Shown here: piece after piece, positions 42,253-54,600 of the stretch
Layout: each line of letters opens with the position of its first letter
Position numbering within the stretch: position 1 is the first letter of the stretch
From: Spartinivicinus poritis
GTDB taxonomy: Bacteria > Pseudomonadota > Gammaproteobacteria > Pseudomonadales > Zooshikellaceae
Length of the DNA stretch: 64,000 nucleotides
Direction of reading: 5' to 3'
NCBI RefSeq assembly: GCF_028858535.1
Contig: NZ_JAPMOU010000005.1
Span: forward strand, 124,001 to 188,000
The notes under the pieces: model-generated
What the model was told of the DNA's origin: nothing
What the model saw: the letters and a program-made list of their open reading frames with translations, nothing else
The model's database searches: none
Position numbers and translations under genes: made by a program

Positions 42253-44517
42253 ATGTTGAATAAAGACCTCGAAGTGACCTTGAACCATGCCTTCAAGGAT
42301 GCTCGTGCCAAACGTCATGAGTTTATGACGGTGGAGCATCTACTGTTGGCGCTGCTGGATAACGATGCAGCAGCCAAGGTGTTGAAGGCTTGTGGTGCTG
42401 ATATGGATCGCTTACGCAGGGACTTAACTGACTTCGTCGACTCAACCACGCCCTTAATTCCTAGTAATGAAGATGATCGAGAAACTCAGCCTACGCTGGG
42501 GTTTCAGCGGGTATTGCAACGAGCTGTATTTCATGTGCAAAGTTCGGGAAAAAAGGAAGTAACAGGCGCCAATGTATTGGTCGCCATTTTTAGTGAGCAA
42601 GAGAGTCAAGCGGTTTACTTCCTCAAACAACAAAATATCGCCAGGATAGATGTGGTTAATTTTATTGCTCATGGTATTTCCAAAGTATCAGGCGCAAGTA
42701 GTGACCAAGAGGAAATTGGTCATGAGCAAGGAGATGATGAGGCAGCAACAGAAACAGGCACTTCATCGAATCCACTAGAGAACTTTGCCACTAATCTGAA
42801 TGAGCAGGCTAAAGCTGGTCGGATTGATCCTTTGGTGGGGAGAGATCAAGAGCTGGAGCGAGTAGCGCAAATTTTGACTCGTCGCCGTAAAAATAACCCA
42901 TTATTAGTGGGTGAGGCGGGCGTTGGTAAAACAGCGATTGCTGAAGGGCTTGCCAAGCGTATTGTTGATGAAGAAGTCCCTGATATTTTATCAGATGCCA
43001 CCATTTACTCATTAGACTTGGGTGCCTTGCTTGCAGGTACCAAGTATCGTGGTGATTTTGAAAAGCGGTTCAAGCAGTTGCTGGCAGAGCTTCGTAAAAA
43101 AGCCCATGCCATTTTATTTATTGATGAAATCCATACCATTATTGGTGCAGGGGCGGCATCAGGTGGAGTGATGGATGCCTCTAACTTACTGAAACCATTA
43201 CTGACCTCTGGTGAGCTTCGCTGCATTGGCTCAACCACGTTTCAAGAGTTTCGCGGTATTTTTGAAAAAGATCGGGCATTGGCACGGCGCTTTCAAAAGG
43301 TCGATATTAATGAGCCTAATGTGGAGGATACTTTCCATATCCTCAAAGGGCTAAAACCAAAGTTCGAAGAGCACCACTGTATTAAATACACAGAAACTGC
43401 ACTGCGGGCGGCTTCAGAGTTAGCTGATCGCTATATTAATGATCGGCATATGCCAGACAAAGCGATTGATGTCATTGATGAGGCTGGGGCTTATCAGCGC
43501 TTGCAGCCTGAAAATAAGCGGAAGAAAACCATTGGCGTTGGAGATATTGAGTCGATTGTTGCCAAAATTGCTCGGATTCCACCAAAAAATGTATCCGCTT
43601 CGGATAAGGAAATTTTAGAAAAACTCGAACGCAACTTGAAAATGGTGGTGTTTGGTCAGGATGAAGCCATTACCTCGTTGGCCACTGCGATCAAAATGTC
43701 TCGTGCTGGTTTAAAGGCACCAGAGCGTCCTGTAGGGGCTTTTCTATTTGCAGGGCCTACAGGTGTAGGTAAGACTGAAGTCAGTCGTCAGTTGGCTGAG
43801 GTGCTGGGTATTGAGCTAGTTCGATTCGATATGTCTGAGTATATGGAGCGGCATACCGTTTCACGGCTGATTGGTGCTCCACCCGGTTATGTTGGATACG
43901 ACCAAGGTGGTCTATTAACTGAGGCGATCAACAAGCAGCCTCATTGTGTCTTATTAATGGATGAGATAGAAAAGGCCCATCCAGAGGTATTTAACTTACT
44001 ATTGCAAGTGATGGATCATGGCACATTAACAGACAACAACGGTCGTAAAGCAGATTTTCGTAATGTGATTATTGTGATGACAACCAATGCTGGGGCTGAA
44101 ACGGTTAGTCGAGCGTCCATTGGGTTTACTGAGCAAGATCACTCAACTGATGGAATGGAAGCGATTAAAAAGACGTTCTCGCCAGAATTTCGTAACCGCT
44201 TAGATGCTATTATCCAGTTTGGTAATTTAGACCCAGATGTGATCAAGCATGTGGTTGATAAGTTCTTAACGGAACTACAAACTCAACTTGATGACAAGAA
44301 AGTGTTGCTAGAGGTTGATGAGAGTGCTCGTGCCTGGTTGGCTCAGGAAGGCTATGACAAGCAAATGGGTGCGCGGCCAATGGCGCGGGTGATTCAAGAG
44401 AATCTGAAAAAACCATTGGCAGAAGAAATTCTGTTTGGGCAGCTAGCCAGTAACGGCGGTAAGGTTGTTGTCTCAGTTAAGGACGGTATGTTGGCATTGG
44501 ATTATGAGGCAGCGTAA
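42253..44517 (+). CDS. clpA: ATP-dependent Clp protease ATPase subunit ClpA
   Basis: ClpA unfolds substrates and feeds them to ClpP. The 754-residue AAA+ protein has an N domain with two Clp repeats (about 1-145), D1 with Walker A GEAGVGKT and Walker B LFIDEIH, and D2 with GPTGVGKT and [12 protein letters not shown]. An SIGF loop for ClpP docking is seen near residue 620. The C-terminal D2-small domain is complete. Translation probably follows clpS. The stop overlaps a hairpin GAGGCAGC/GCTGCC without T-tract. Confidence 0.98.
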   Translation: MLNKDLEVTLNHAFKDARAKRHEFMTVEHLLLALLDNDAAAKVLKACGADMDRLRRDLTDFVDSTTPLIPSNEDDRETQPTLGFQRVLQRAVFHVQSSGKKEVTGANVLVAIFSEQESQAVYFLKQQNIARIDVVNFIAHGISKVSGASSDQEEIGHEQGDDEAATETGTSSNPLENFATNLNEQAKAGRIDPLVGRDQELERVAQILTRRRKNNPLLVGEAGVGKTAIAEGLAKRIVDEEVPDILSDATIYSLDLGALLAGTKYRGDFEKRFKQLLAELRKKAHAILFIDEIHTIIGAGAASGGVMDASNLLKPLLTSGELRCIGSTTFQEFRGIFEKDRALARRFQKVDINEPNVEDTFHILKGLKPKFEEHHCIKYTETALRAASELADRYINDRHMPDKAIDVIDEAGAYQRLQPENKRKKTIGVGDIESIVAKIARIPPKNVSASDKEILEKLERNLKMVVFGQDEAITSLATAIKMSRAGLKAPERPVGAFLFAGPTGVGKTEVSRQLAEVLGIELVRFDMSEYMERHTVSRLIGAPPGYVGYDQGGLLTEAINKQPHCVLLMDEIEKAHPEVFNLLLQVMDHGTLTDNNGRKADFRNVIIVMTTNAGAETVSRASIGFTEQDHSTDGMEAIKKTFSPEFRNRLDAIIQFGNLDPDVIKHVVDKFLTELQTQLDDKKVLLEVDESARAWLAQEGYDKQMGARPMARVIQENLKKPLAEEILFGQLASNGGKVVVSVKDGMLALDYEAA

Positions 44518-44571
44518 AAGCTGCCCTCGTAATCTGGCTCTGAAGCAGTGATCTGGACTTAGCAGATTGAA

Positions 44572-44790
44572 TTAACGGGCACGGTAAGTAATACGACCTT
44601 TGCTTAAGTCGTAAGGGGTCAGCTCAACCCTCACTTTGTCGCCAGTTAAAATGCGAATGTAGTTTTTGCGCATTTTTCCAGAGATATGGGCAGTCACTAC
44701 ATGACCATTTTCAAGTTCTACACGAAACATGGTGTTTGGCAGAGTGTCAATCACAGTGCCTTCCATTTCAATAGAGTCTTCTTTTGCCAT
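44572..44790 (-). CDS. infA: Translation initiation factor IF-1
   Basis: IF-1 binds the A site of the 30S subunit during initiation. The 72-residue OB-fold protein matches the near-invariant family sequence, from [11 protein letters not shown] through [13 protein letters not shown] to the GRITYR end. The ATG at 44790 is the standard start; a GTG at 44802 is also in frame. It is convergent with clpA and follows bpt after a gap holding a large hairpin. Confidence 0.98.
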   Translation of the reverse strand: MAKEDSIEMEGTVIDTLPNTMFRVELENGHVVTAHISGKMRKNYIRILTGDKVRVELTPYDLSKGRITYRAR

Positions 44791-45118
44791 TCGGCTTAGC
44801 ACCTCAATGCGTTGATTAGCTGAGAAGCTAACTTCAGTATAAATCAGCTAGCTTGATATAGTCTCAATATAAGCTAGCTGATTTATATCAAGATAGCTTC
44901 TGGTAAAACGGGCTGCATTCTGCCTGAAAACTAGTCTAGAAGTAAAGGCTATAAAGGTCTAGAAAACTAATTTTTTTATCATAAACACTTTAAATGCCTT
45001 TATTTATAGGAGACAGCACCCACTTCTTTATACTTTGGGCTAGCCCTTTATACTTTTGACTATAATCGTGGTGAAAATCGCAATAGATAATGAAGCTATA
45101 AATTATATTGCAACCGTT
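44791..45118. other. bpt-infA intergenic region
   Basis: 328 bases between two minus-strand genes. It holds the 79-bp inverted repeat described separately and a direct repeat CTTTATACTTT (near 45027 and 45048). An infA promoter is expected but not clear. Confidence 0.5.
44823..44901. repeat. Large inverted repeat upstream of infA
   Basis: Outer arms AGAAGCTA (44823-44830) and TAGCTTCT (44894-44901), and inner perfect 17-bp arms TATAAATCAGCTAGCTT (44838-44854) with its complement at 44871-44887. It ends 33 bases before the infA start codon. It could be a terminator for bpt without a T-tract, a leader structure of infA, or a small mobile repeat. Confidence 0.75.
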
Positions 45119-45826
45119 TTATAAAACAGTTAACCATTGATGATCCAGATAGATTTCTAATGGTCTGAATTCAGTTTTATAGCTCATTTTTTGGCACTCT
45201 TTGATCCAGTAGCCCAGATAAACATAGGGCAAACCCAAGGATTTGGCCAAGCGAATTTGTTGTAGGATACAGTAAGTACCTAAGCTGTGTTTGGTAAGAC
45301 CGGGCTCAAAGAAGGTATAAATGGCGGATAAACCTTTGGCCAGCTCATCCATCACGGCAACAGCCACTAGCTTATCGTTTAAACGGCACTCCATAAACTT
45401 ACAAAACGACCAATCGCCGACTAGAAAAGAGTTAAATTGCTCTTTAGTGGGAGGGAACATATCGCCATCAGCATGTCTGGCTTCAATGTAGCGGGCATAC
45501 AAGTCATAATATTCGTTGCAATAGCGGGATGGGCGGATTTCCAGGGTAATGGCGTGGTTAACCTTTAAGATTCGTTGAAATCGTCGTTTGAGTTTGAATT
45601 CATCAACCTTTACTCGCACCGGTGTACAAGCACAGCAAGCCTCGCAGTGAGGACGATATAAATGCTGGCCACTGCGCCGAAAGCCTAAGTCGGTCAACTG
45701 GCTATAAAGTGGCTTGGAAATAATAATATCAGGGTCAAGAAAAAGTGTGGTGGCTTGCTGCTCAGGTAAGTAACTGCAAGTATGGGGCTGGGTGGCGTAG
45801 AATTTTAATGCTTTCAGGTTACTCAT
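45119..45826 (-). CDS. bpt: Aspartate/glutamate leucyl-tRNA-protein transferase Bpt
   Basis: Transfers leucine from Leu-tRNA to N-terminal Asp or Glu, marking proteins for ClpS-ClpAP. The 235-residue protein is of the Ate1 fold with the N-terminal cysteine motif CSYLPEQ and CEACCACTPVRV, and the C-terminal YLGYWI and YKTEFRPLE motifs. Older annotation calls the family arginyl-tRNA transferase (ate). Its start overlaps the aat stop by four bases. Confidence 0.94.
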   Translation of the reverse strand: MSNLKALKFYATQPHTCSYLPEQQATTLFLDPDIIISKPLYSQLTDLGFRRSGQHLYRPHCEACCACTPVRVKVDEFKLKRRFQRILKVNHAITLEIRPSRYCNEYYDLYARYIEARHADGDMFPPTKEQFNSFLVGDWSFCKFMECRLNDKLVAVAVMDELAKGLSAIYTFFEPGLTKHSLGTYCILQQIRLAKSLGLPYVYLGYWIKECQKMSYKTEFRPLEIYLDHQWLTVL

Positions 45827-46539
45827 GTGCTCTCACCCAGCAACGTGGTGTGAAATTCTTTCCAGTTCGTCACGGATGTATGACAACAATATTGATTAAG
45901 ATAGTCAACGAACAGCTCCCTGGAAATAGGTCTCGCGCCTAAACTAGCCAAGTGCTCACTATAAACCTGACAATCAATGAGTGGAAAGTTCCATTGCTTC
46001 AGCTGCTCCACCAAATAGTAGAGCGCGACTTTCGAGGCATTGGTTGCTCGGCTGAACATAGACTCACCAAAAAAGACTGAGCCGATAGCGACACCATAGA
46101 GCCCACCTACTAGAGAATCATTTTGCCAGCACTCAATAGAGTGAGCATGTCCTGATAAATGCAGCTCATTGTAAGCAGTGTACATTTCATCACTAATCCA
46201 GGTACCACTGCTTTCTTTCCGTGGTTCAGCACAAGCCTGCATAACCTGGGAAAAAGCCTGGTCACAGGTGATTGTAAAAGGCTTTCTCTTGATGAACTTA
46301 CGTAAGCTTCGAGACACTTTTAGCTCTTCAGGCAGTAACACCATGCGTGGATTAGGTGACCACCAGAGAATGGGTTCAGTTTCACTAAACCAGGGGAAAA
46401 TACCATGGCGATAGGCTTCCAGTAGAGTGCTAATGGAGAGGTTTCCCCCTGCTGCCAATAGACCGTCAGGGTAGTCTAAGGCATCACTCACCGGTGGAAA
46501 TTTAACTGGATAATCGTTAAGCCAAGGAATTTGCGCCAT
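45823..46539 (-). CDS. aat: Leucyl/phenylalanyl-tRNA-protein transferase Aat
   Basis: Adds leucine or phenylalanine to proteins with N-terminal Lys or Arg, making N-degrons. The 238-residue protein has the family motifs FPPV, GLLAAGGNLS, YRHGIFPWF, WWSPNPRMV and GGLYGVAIG. The ATG at 46539 is the family start; a TTG three codons earlier is possible. It is coupled to bpt by a four-base overlap, and the pair acts upstream of ClpS and ClpA, whose genes lie just beyond infA. Confidence 0.96.
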   Translation of the reverse strand: MAQIPWLNDYPVKFPPVSDALDYPDGLLAAGGNLSISTLLEAYRHGIFPWFSETEPILWWSPNPRMVLLPEELKVSRSLRKFIKRKPFTITCDQAFSQVMQACAEPRKESSGTWISDEMYTAYNELHLSGHAHSIECWQNDSLVGGLYGVAIGSVFFGESMFSRATNASKVALYYLVEQLKQWNFPLIDCQVYSEHLASLGARPISRELFVDYLNQYCCHTSVTNWKEFHTTLLGEST

Positions 46540-46924
46540 ATATACCAATGTAAGTCAGCTTCATTTCTTGTTATTTGCGGCACCCTAACAGCCAAAAGGG
46601 ACATTGGCAATTTTAGCTTGAATATTGCTTGCTGGTTTTTCGAGAAGTATAAATTTAGTGTCTTATAAGGGGGCGTGCACGAAATAACTTGTTAGATGTT
46701 TGTTCCAAGGCGCCCGTTCCTGTGACACTTTTTTGTCAGTTAAAGCCACTCGCCTTGTTTATGTTGTACTAGTAACGGCTGGTTGAGAGATCTGGGCTAC
46801 AAAACAGATTTGCTAATATAAACACTAAATTATTCAATAATTTAGGCGCGTATAGTTAATGTAGTGGTGGGCAATAACTTGCTAAGCTATTATTATATAA
46901 GCTTTTTTGAGGAAGGGTAGGCTA
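46540..46924. other. aat-ftsK divergent intergenic region
   Basis: 385 bases without a gene. It contains a perfect 21-bp palindrome (46825-46845) described separately. Promoters for both genes should be here; TATATAA near 46893 is close to ftsK. No LexA-type box was seen. Confidence 0.4.
46825..46845. promoter_or_regulatory. 21-bp perfect palindrome upstream of ftsK
   Basis: CTAAATTATT and AATAATTTAG flank a central C. It lies 79 bases before the ftsK start. The length and symmetry suggest an operator for a dimeric regulator, but none is identified. Confidence 0.5.
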
Positions 46925-49300
46925 TTGAAAAGCACGAAAACTCGAGCTAACGATACTATTACAATTCCCAGCATTTCATTTGTTGCACGGCTGAAAGAGG
47001 GCATATTAATTGCCTTGGTGGCAACCTGTGTTTATTTGCTGATGGCATTATTCACCTATAGTCCCACTGACCCTGGTTGGTCTCATACAGGTAATGGTCA
47101 GCCGGTGCAAAATGCAGTTGGTGCTTCAGGGGCCTGGTTTGCTGATTTGTTACTGTCACTCTTTGGATACTTTGCCTTCTTATTCCCACTGCTACTTGCC
47201 ATTAAAGCCTGGCAAGTGTTTCGTTTTCGGCACCGACCCGTTGAGTTTAATGGACTCTTATGGACGTTGCGCGCCTTAGGGCTGATCGTCACAGTCGCTA
47301 CAGGGGCCTCCCTGGCTTCTCTGCATTTTGCTATGCCTGCTGCCGAGCAATTACCTGCTTCTTCGGGTGGCATCCTGGGTACGGTTATTATCAAGCATAC
47401 TCTCCCTGCCTTTAATGTGATTGGTTCTACATTAGTGTTGGTGACTTGCTTCTTAGTGGGGGTCACTGTGTTTACTGATTTATCCTGGTTGCGGCTGATG
47501 GATGTCACTGGACGAGTGGTGTTGGACTTTCTGGCCCTGGTGGTGCATGGCTGTAAGCTAGCCTGGAAACGTCGACCCAAATTTGAAAAAAAAGCAGTGA
47601 TGGAACAGCCTGTCAAACCGAAGCGTAAGCGAAAGAAGCGTCAGGAACCGGAGTTTGATGGCGATATTGAAGATAATATTGATGAGGTAGGGGAGGGGAG
47701 TAAACGATCTCCTATCTTAATCTCTCCACCCACTCAAGCGGTTACACCAGCTAGCGCGCCGCAGCCAAAAAGCCAAAAGCGCCGTAATGTTCAATATGCT
47801 GGTCAGGTATCTGGCGATATGCCAGCCGCTACTTTATTAGATGAGCCTGATGCGACAAATCGCAAAGGCTTTTCCGAAGAAGATCTAGAAACCTTGTCGG
47901 AGTTGCTTGAAGTCAAGTTGAAAGACTTCAACGTGGTGGCTGAAGTGGTAGCAGTTCACCCTGGGCCTGTTATTACGCGATTTGAAATTCAACCTGCACC
48001 TGGGGTTAAAGTTAGCAAAATCACCAACCTGGCCAAAGATTTGGCTCGTTCATTAGCAGTGGTTAGTGTTCGGGTGGTGGAAGTGATTCCTGGTAAGTCT
48101 GTTGTTGGTATTGAAATTCCTAATGAAGATCGGGAAATTGTCTATTTTGGTGAGGTCATTAACTCTAAAGCTTATCAAGCCTCTGATTCACCGTTAAGCC
48201 TGGCGTTAGGGCATGATATTTCAGGACAAGCGGTGGTGGTGAATTTGGCTAAAATGCCTCATTTGTTGGTGGCCGGTACCACTGGCTCGGGTAAGTCAGT
48301 TGGGGTTAATAGCATGCTGTTGAGTATGTTGTTTAAGGCTTCACCCGAAGAGCTGCGGCTGATTATGGTGGATCCAAAGATGTTGGAGCTTTCCATCTAT
48401 GAGGGTATTCCCCACCTGCTCGCGCCTGTCGTAACCGATATGAAAGAAGCTTCTAATGCGTTGCGTTGGTGTGTGGCAGAGATGGAGCGCCGCTATAAGC
48501 TAATGGCCAAGTTGGGGGTGCGAAACATTGCTGGCTTTAACCGGAAGGTTAAGGATGCGATTAAGTCGGGAGAACCAATTCCAGACCCACTCCACCAGCC
48601 TGTCAGTGAAGATGATCATGCGCCAGGGCTAGAGGCGCTGCCATTTATTGTGGTAGTGATTGATGAGTTTGCTGACATGATGATGATCGTCGGCAAAAAG
48701 GTTGAAGAACTGATTGCGCGTCTTGCACAGAAAGCACGGGCAGCAGGTATCCATATGATTCTGGCCACTCAGCGACCATCAGTGGATGTGATTACTGGGT
48801 TAATCAAGGCGAATATCCCAACGCGAATCAGTTTCCAGGTATCTTCGAAAATAGACTCTCGCACCATTCTTGATCAGGGGGGAGCTGAACAGCTGCTAGG
48901 ACATGGAGACATGCTGTACCTTCCGCCAGGTACGGGTGTGCCAATTCGGGTGCACGGGGCATTTGTATCCGATGATGAAGTGCATCGCGTGGTGGCTGAC
49001 TGGAAAGCTCGATCAGAACCTGATTATCTGGAGGAGGTCTTACAGGGGGGGGATGCTGATGTGCCAGGCATTGCTGCGGAAAATTCGGATGACAGTGAAC
49101 AAGACCCACTTTATGATGAGGCTGTTGCATTTGTCACAGAATCAAGGCGTGCTTCCATTTCTTCTGTGCAACGACGCCTTAAAATCGGGTATAACCGAGC
49201 TGCCCGAATGATTGAGGCAATGGAGGCAGCGGGTGTTGTTAGCCCAATGGGTAGCAATGGTTCTCGTGAAGTCATTGCACCAGCTCCTGTTACCGATTAA
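46925..49300 (+). CDS. ftsK: DNA translocase FtsK
   Basis: FtsK couples division to chromosome segregation, pumping DNA at the septum and activating XerCD recombination at dif. The 791-residue protein has about four to five membrane helices in the first 200 residues, a short basic linker, then the motor: alpha/beta domains with Walker A GTTGSGKS and Walker [12 protein letters not shown], and a winged-helix gamma domain ending in the [14 protein letters not shown] stretch, which reads KOPS. I choose the TTG at 46925 with GAGGAAGG eight bases upstream; a TTG at 46907 is in frame but overlaps that site. lolA follows closely. Confidence 0.96.
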   Translation: MKSTKTRANDTITIPSISFVARLKEGILIALVATCVYLLMALFTYSPTDPGWSHTGNGQPVQNAVGASGAWFADLLLSLFGYFAFLFPLLLAIKAWQVFRFRHRPVEFNGLLWTLRALGLIVTVATGASLASLHFAMPAAEQLPASSGGILGTVIIKHTLPAFNVIGSTLVLVTCFLVGVTVFTDLSWLRLMDVTGRVVLDFLALVVHGCKLAWKRRPKFEKKAVMEQPVKPKRKRKKRQEPEFDGDIEDNIDEVGEGSKRSPILISPPTQAVTPASAPQPKSQKRRNVQYAGQVSGDMPAATLLDEPDATNRKGFSEEDLETLSELLEVKLKDFNVVAEVVAVHPGPVITRFEIQPAPGVKVSKITNLAKDLARSLAVVSVRVVEVIPGKSVVGIEIPNEDREIVYFGEVINSKAYQASDSPLSLALGHDISGQAVVVNLAKMPHLLVAGTTGSGKSVGVNSMLLSMLFKASPEELRLIMVDPKMLELSIYEGIPHLLAPVVTDMKEASNALRWCVAEMERRYKLMAKLGVRNIAGFNRKVKDAIKSGEPIPDPLHQPVSEDDHAPGLEALPFIVVVIDEFADMMMIVGKKVEELIARLAQKARAAGIHMILATQRPSVDVITGLIKANIPTRISFQVSSKIDSRTILDQGGAEQLLGHGDMLYLPPGTGVPIRVHGAFVSDDEVHRVVADWKARSEPDYLEEVLQGGDADVPGIAAENSDDSEQDPLYDEAVAFVTESRRASISSVQRRLKIGYNRAARMIEAMEAAGVVSPMGSNGSREVIAPAPVTD

Positions 49301-49326
49301 TAAATCAGCTGTTGAAAAGGTTTACT

Positions 49327-49959
49327 GTGTTGAAACAATTTATGTTAGCCGTCGTCGGCTGTTGTCTGGCTACAGCGACTGTTGCTGATCAGCAAGCCGT
49401 TGAGTCATTAAATAAACTCTTGGAAAAGTCCCATTCCATTACTGCGAAATTTCATCAAACCACATTGAATGCCGCTGGTAATCGAACTCAAAAATCCGAA
49501 GGCCAGGTGGCTGTGAGTCGGCCTAATCAGTTTCGCTGGGAAGTGACAGGGCCCTTTCCCCAGCTTGTTATTTCTGATGGTGTAAAAGTGTGGGTGTATG
49601 ATCCCGACCTGGAGCAAGTCACTGTACAAAAGCTGGATAAGCAAGTGAGCAGTACTCCAGCATTATTACTGAGCGGTGATGTAAAAAAACTGGCGGATAA
49701 TTTTGAAGTGGTGAAAATTGGAAAAAGCACTAAGCAAGACGCTAATTTCAAACTAACGCCTAAAGCAAAAGACAGTGTTTTCGAAGCCTTGCGGTTAAGT
49801 TTTAACGATGGGGTATTAGCCAATATGAAACTGACTGACTCACTAGGCGCCCATACCACCATTGATTTTACAGAGATCAGTACTAACCAGCCAATTAAAC
49901 CGAGCCAATTTAAATTGCCAGCGGATGTGCTGAAAAGTGCTGATGTAATCGAAGAGTAA
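49327..49959 (+). CDS. lolA: Outer-membrane lipoprotein carrier protein LolA
   Basis: LolA carries lipoproteins through the periplasm from LolCDE to LolB. The 210-residue precursor has a signal peptide cut near VADQQ (about residue 20) and the typical FRWEVTGPFPQLVISDG and VWVYDPDLEQVTVQ strands of the open-barrel fold. I choose the GTG at 49327, six bases after AAAAGG; a TTG at 49312 overlaps the site. It sits between ftsK and rarA, as is common in gammaproteobacteria, and ends four bases before rarA begins. Confidence 0.95.
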   Translation: MLKQFMLAVVGCCLATATVADQQAVESLNKLLEKSHSITAKFHQTTLNAAGNRTQKSEGQVAVSRPNQFRWEVTGPFPQLVISDGVKVWVYDPDLEQVTVQKLDKQVSSTPALLLSGDVKKLADNFEVVKIGKSTKQDANFKLTPKAKDSVFEALRLSFNDGVLANMKLTDSLGAHTTIDFTEISTNQPIKPSQFKLPADVLKSADVIEE

Positions 49960-49962
49960 TTT

Positions 49963-51285
49963 ATGTCCGATCTGTTTGCAGACCAGTCGTTGCCCTGGCA
50001 GCCACTGGCTGCGCGAATGCGGCCGCGTATTTTAGATGAATATGTAGGCCAGGCTCACTTGTTAGGGCCTGGTGAGCCGCTTGGTGAAGCAATCCGTCAG
50101 GGCCAGCTACATTCCATGGTGTTGTGGGGGCCTCCAGGGGTGGGTAAAACCACATTAGCCAAATTGGTAGCAGAATATACTAAAGCCCACTTCCAAACCC
50201 TTTCAGCGGTATTGGCAGGCGTTAAAGATATTCGAGAGGCTGTCCAGCAGGCAAAAATGCGTCAGCAGCCGACTATCTTATTTGTTGATGAAGTCCATCG
50301 CTTTAATAAAGCCCAGCAAGATGCTTTTTTACCTTATGTGGAAGATGGCACTATTGTTTTTGTTGGCGCTACCACTGAAAACCCAGCCTTTGAATTAAAT
50401 AATGCTTTGTTATCCCGAGCCAGGGTCTATACCTTAAAACCTCTGGAAGATGCGCAGTTAGAGCAGCTGTTAATGCAGGCACTGACTGATCGAGAGCGGG
50501 GTATCGGTAAAAAGCAGCTCAGTATTTGCCCAGAGGCTCAAGCCTTGTTACTGATGGCAGCCAATGGGGATGCTCGGCGGCTACTTAATGTGCTGGAAGT
50601 GGTCGCTGATTTAGCGGAAGACAACTCAACAATAACTGCTGAACAAATTAAGCCGGTTATTGCTGATTTACCTAAGCGCTTTGATAAAGGCGGCGATGTT
50701 TTTTACGATCAAATATCGGCCCTGCATAAAGCGGTCAGAGGTTCATCACCGGATGCCGCTTTGTATTGGTATGCCAGAATGTTAGATGGTGGGTGTGACC
50801 CGTTGTACATTGCTCGACGGGTAGTGCGAATGGCCAGTGAAGATATTGGTAATGCTGATCCAAGAGCCCTGTCTGTTTGTTTATCTGCTTGGGATGTGCA
50901 AGAACGCTTAGGCAGTCCTGAAGGCGAACTGGCCGTTGCGCAAGCGATTACCTATTGTGCTTGTGCACCAAAAAGTAATGCCGCTTATGTTGCCTATAAA
51001 AAAGCTTGTGCAGCAGTTAAAGAATTACCTGATTACGAAGTGCCAATCCACTTACGTAATGCACCCACGAAACTACAGAAGTCGTTAGGCCATGGTGCTG
51101 AGTATCGTTATGCCCATGATGAACCCAATGCCTATGCGGCAGGTGAGCAGTATTTTCCCCCAGAAATGGTCGGTACGCAGTTTTATCAACCCGTTGATCG
51201 TGGTCTAGAACAAAAGATTAAACAAAAGCTGATGCAGCTGGCTGAATGGGATCAGCTTAGTGAGCAGCAACGTTATTCTGATTAG
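49963..51285 (+). CDS. rarA: Replication-associated recombination protein RarA (MgsA)
   Basis: A AAA+ ATPase acting at stalled replication forks, related to clamp loaders. The 440-residue protein has Walker [14 protein letters not shown], Walker [16 protein letters not shown], sensor 1 [12 protein letters not shown] and the C-terminal tetramerisation domain with [10 protein letters not shown] and [12 protein letters not shown]. Its start is only four bases after the lolA stop. Downstream crcB follows after 26 bases, so lolA, rarA and crcB may share a transcript. Confidence 0.97.
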   Translation: MSDLFADQSLPWQPLAARMRPRILDEYVGQAHLLGPGEPLGEAIRQGQLHSMVLWGPPGVGKTTLAKLVAEYTKAHFQTLSAVLAGVKDIREAVQQAKMRQQPTILFVDEVHRFNKAQQDAFLPYVEDGTIVFVGATTENPAFELNNALLSRARVYTLKPLEDAQLEQLLMQALTDRERGIGKKQLSICPEAQALLLMAANGDARRLLNVLEVVADLAEDNSTITAEQIKPVIADLPKRFDKGGDVFYDQISALHKAVRGSSPDAALYWYARMLDGGCDPLYIARRVVRMASEDIGNADPRALSVCLSAWDVQERLGSPEGELAVAQAITYCACAPKSNAAYVAYKKACAAVKELPDYEVPIHLRNAPTKLQKSLGHGAEYRYAHDEPNAYAAGEQYFPPEMVGTQFYQPVDRGLEQKIKQKLMQLAEWDQLSEQQRYSD

Positions 51286-51311
51286 CAACTCCAATTAATA
51301 GTTTAATTACC

Positions 51312-51695
51312 ATGCTACAACAGATGATCTCAGTTGCCTGTGGTGGTGCCTTAGGGGCCATTGCACGGTTTTTGGTTTATTGGGGCTATCAACAGTTAGG
51401 GGGAAAGTTTTTTCCGCTTCCTACTCTGGTAGTAAACGTGCTGGGCTCTTTTTTTATTGGTATCGCTTATTTTATTTTGGTAGAACGTTTACAATTGCAG
51501 CCAGCTTGGCGCAATGGCTTAATTGTTGGCTTTTTAGGCGCTTTTACGACATTTTCTACCTTTTCACTGGATGCTTTTCGAGTGATCCAAAATGGTGAGC
51601 CTTGGATTGCATTAAGCTATATGGTAGGAAGTGTCGTATTGTGTTTATTAGCCACTTGGTTAGGGCTGGTTGCTGCACAAAGTTTGCTTGATTAG
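51312..51695 (+). CDS. crcB: Fluoride exporter CrcB/Fluc
   Basis: A 127-residue, four-helix membrane protein that exports fluoride as a dual-topology dimer. The family motifs GGALGAIARF, NVLGSFFIG and GFLGAFTTFSTFS are clear. Upstream space is only 26 bases, so no fluoride riboswitch can lie directly before it. It is probably transcribed with lolA-rarA. Complete. Confidence 0.96.
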   Translation: MLQQMISVACGGALGAIARFLVYWGYQQLGGKFFPLPTLVVNVLGSFFIGIAYFILVERLQLQPAWRNGLIVGFLGAFTTFSTFSLDAFRVIQNGEPWIALSYMVGSVVLCLLATWLGLVAAQSLLD

Positions 51696-51779
51696 CTGCT
51701 GTAGATAACTTTGTTGTTTTAACAGCCGGGCAGATCATTACTGAATTATCAACAAAACCTGAATTTATAAATAAGGTAA

Positions 51780-53075
<1,296 letters not shown>

Positions 53076-53137
53076 AAAAATAAACGAATTAAAAGCAAGG
53101 TAATTAGCTTAGATCAAAAGCTCATTTGCTGAAGCAG

Positions 53138-53164
53138 TTAGGCTTCGACACAATAGAAGCCTAA
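53138..53164 (+). terminator. Hairpin between serS and cysG
   Basis: Perfect arms TTAGGCTTC (53138-53146) and GAAGCCTAA (53156-53164) with a nine-base loop. There is no T-tract, only TTGAG, so it may reduce rather than stop transcription into cysG. Confidence 0.45.
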
Positions 53165-53184
53165 TTGAGTGAGTGGGTATTTCA

Positions 53185-54579
53185 ATGGATCAACTGCCTT
53201 TATTTCATAATTTAACCGATCGTCCTTGCTTGCTAGTCGGTGGGGGAGATGTAGCCAGTCGTAAGGCGCATCTTCTGTTGCAAGCTGGGGCGGAGTTAAT
53301 TGTGGTTGCCCCCCAAATTAATGATCATTTACAAAGTCAGGTTTTAAGGCAAGGCAGTCAATGTCATCTCAGGTGCTTTAACCCACAGGATATACAGCAT
53401 CTGCCTTATGCATTAGTGGTGGCGGCCACCAATGACCAGCAAGTCAATCAGCAAGTTTCCCAGTTAGCCCAACAAGCCAATATCCCTGTTAATGTTGTTG
53501 ACCAACCAGCCTTATCGACAGTCACTTTTCCAGCGATTATCGATCGAGCCCCTTTAACCATTGCCATCAGCAGTGGCGGAGCTGCGCCTGTCTTAGCCCG
53601 CTTATTGCGTGGCAAGATTGAAACGCTTATTCCTCATCGTTATGGCCAGTTGGCAGCATTAGCGGGTAAATTCCGAGAAAAAGTGAAGCAGCAATTCAGT
53701 ACCATTAACGATCGGCGTTATTTTTGGGAAAAAGTGCTTACTGGCCCCATTGCTGAGCGAGTTTTTGCTGGTCAATTTGAGGAAGCAGAGCGGCAACTAG
53801 AAGAGACGCTTGCAGAAGCTAAACCCAATAAGCTTGGTGAGGTTTATCTAGTTGGCGGGGGACCGGGTGATCCTGACTTGCTGACATTTCGTGCTTTACG
53901 GCTAATGCAACAAGCAGATGTGGTGTTATATGACCGTCTTGTTTCTCCAGAAGTGCTGGAACTGGTACGACGTGATGCTGATCGGCTCTATGTTGGAAAA
54001 GCGCGTTCTAATCATGCACTCCCTCAAGAAGAAATTAATCAACGGCTGATTGATTTGGCACTACAGGGTAAACGAGTGTTACGGCTAAAAGGTGGCGACC
54101 CTTTTATCTTTGGTCGAGGAGGAGAGGAAATTGATCAGCTGGCTGAAGCAGGTATTCCTTTTCAGGTGGTACCAGGCATTACCGCTGCTTCTGGGTGTGC
54201 CAGTTATGCGGGAATTCCGTTGACCCATCGAGACTATGCACAGTCAGTACGATTTATTACCGGCCATATGAAAGAAGGTCAACTTGAACTTCCTTGGCAG
54301 CAGTTTAGTAACCCTGCTGAAACCTTGGTGTTTTATATGGGCTTGATGGGGCTGGGCACCATTTGTCAGCAATTACAAAATCATGGTCGCAGCTCAAATA
54401 CGCCTATAGCTTTAGTTCAACAAGGCACTACCCAAAAACAGCGGGTTTATACGGGTACGTTAGCAACAATTGAAGCTGTTATTAAAGATCAGGAAGTTAA
54501 GCCGCCTACGTTGATAATAGTGGGAGAGGTTGTGTCCTTACGGAGTAAGCTAGCTTGGTTTTCTGCGGAGACAAAATAA
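53185..54579 (+). CDS. cysG: Siroheme synthase CysG
   Basis: A trifunctional enzyme making siroheme from uroporphyrinogen III for sulfite and nitrite reductases. The 464-residue protein has an N-terminal precorrin-2 dehydrogenase/ferrochelatase with the NAD-binding [10 protein letters not shown] (from about residue 18) and a C-terminal SUMT methyltransferase with [12 protein letters not shown] and [16 protein letters not shown]. The ATG at 53185 matches the family; a GTG at 53173 is also in frame. It is convergent with tusE across a structured intergenic element. Confidence 0.97.
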   Translation: MDQLPLFHNLTDRPCLLVGGGDVASRKAHLLLQAGAELIVVAPQINDHLQSQVLRQGSQCHLRCFNPQDIQHLPYALVVAATNDQQVNQQVSQLAQQANIPVNVVDQPALSTVTFPAIIDRAPLTIAISSGGAAPVLARLLRGKIETLIPHRYGQLAALAGKFREKVKQQFSTINDRRYFWEKVLTGPIAERVFAGQFEEAERQLEETLAEAKPNKLGEVYLVGGGPGDPDLLTFRALRLMQQADVVLYDRLVSPEVLELVRRDADRLYVGKARSNHALPQEEINQRLIDLALQGKRVLRLKGGDPFIFGRGGEEIDQLAEAGIPFQVVPGITAASGCASYAGIPLTHRDYAQSVRFITGHMKEGQLELPWQQFSNPAETLVFYMGLMGLGTICQQLQNHGRSSNTPIALVQQGTTQKQRVYTGTLATIEAVIKDQEVKPPTLIIVGEVVSLRSKLAWFSAETK

Positions 54580-54600
54580 TAGCTAGCTAGAGGGCTAGAT

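Noticed and set aside
47098-47616. 172-codon minus-strand frame inside ftsK
   Set aside because: It lies entirely within the conserved membrane region of ftsK in the opposite direction, with a low-complexity product.
51286-51311. Fluoride riboswitch before crcB
   Set aside because: Only 26 bases separate rarA and crcB, too short for the motif.
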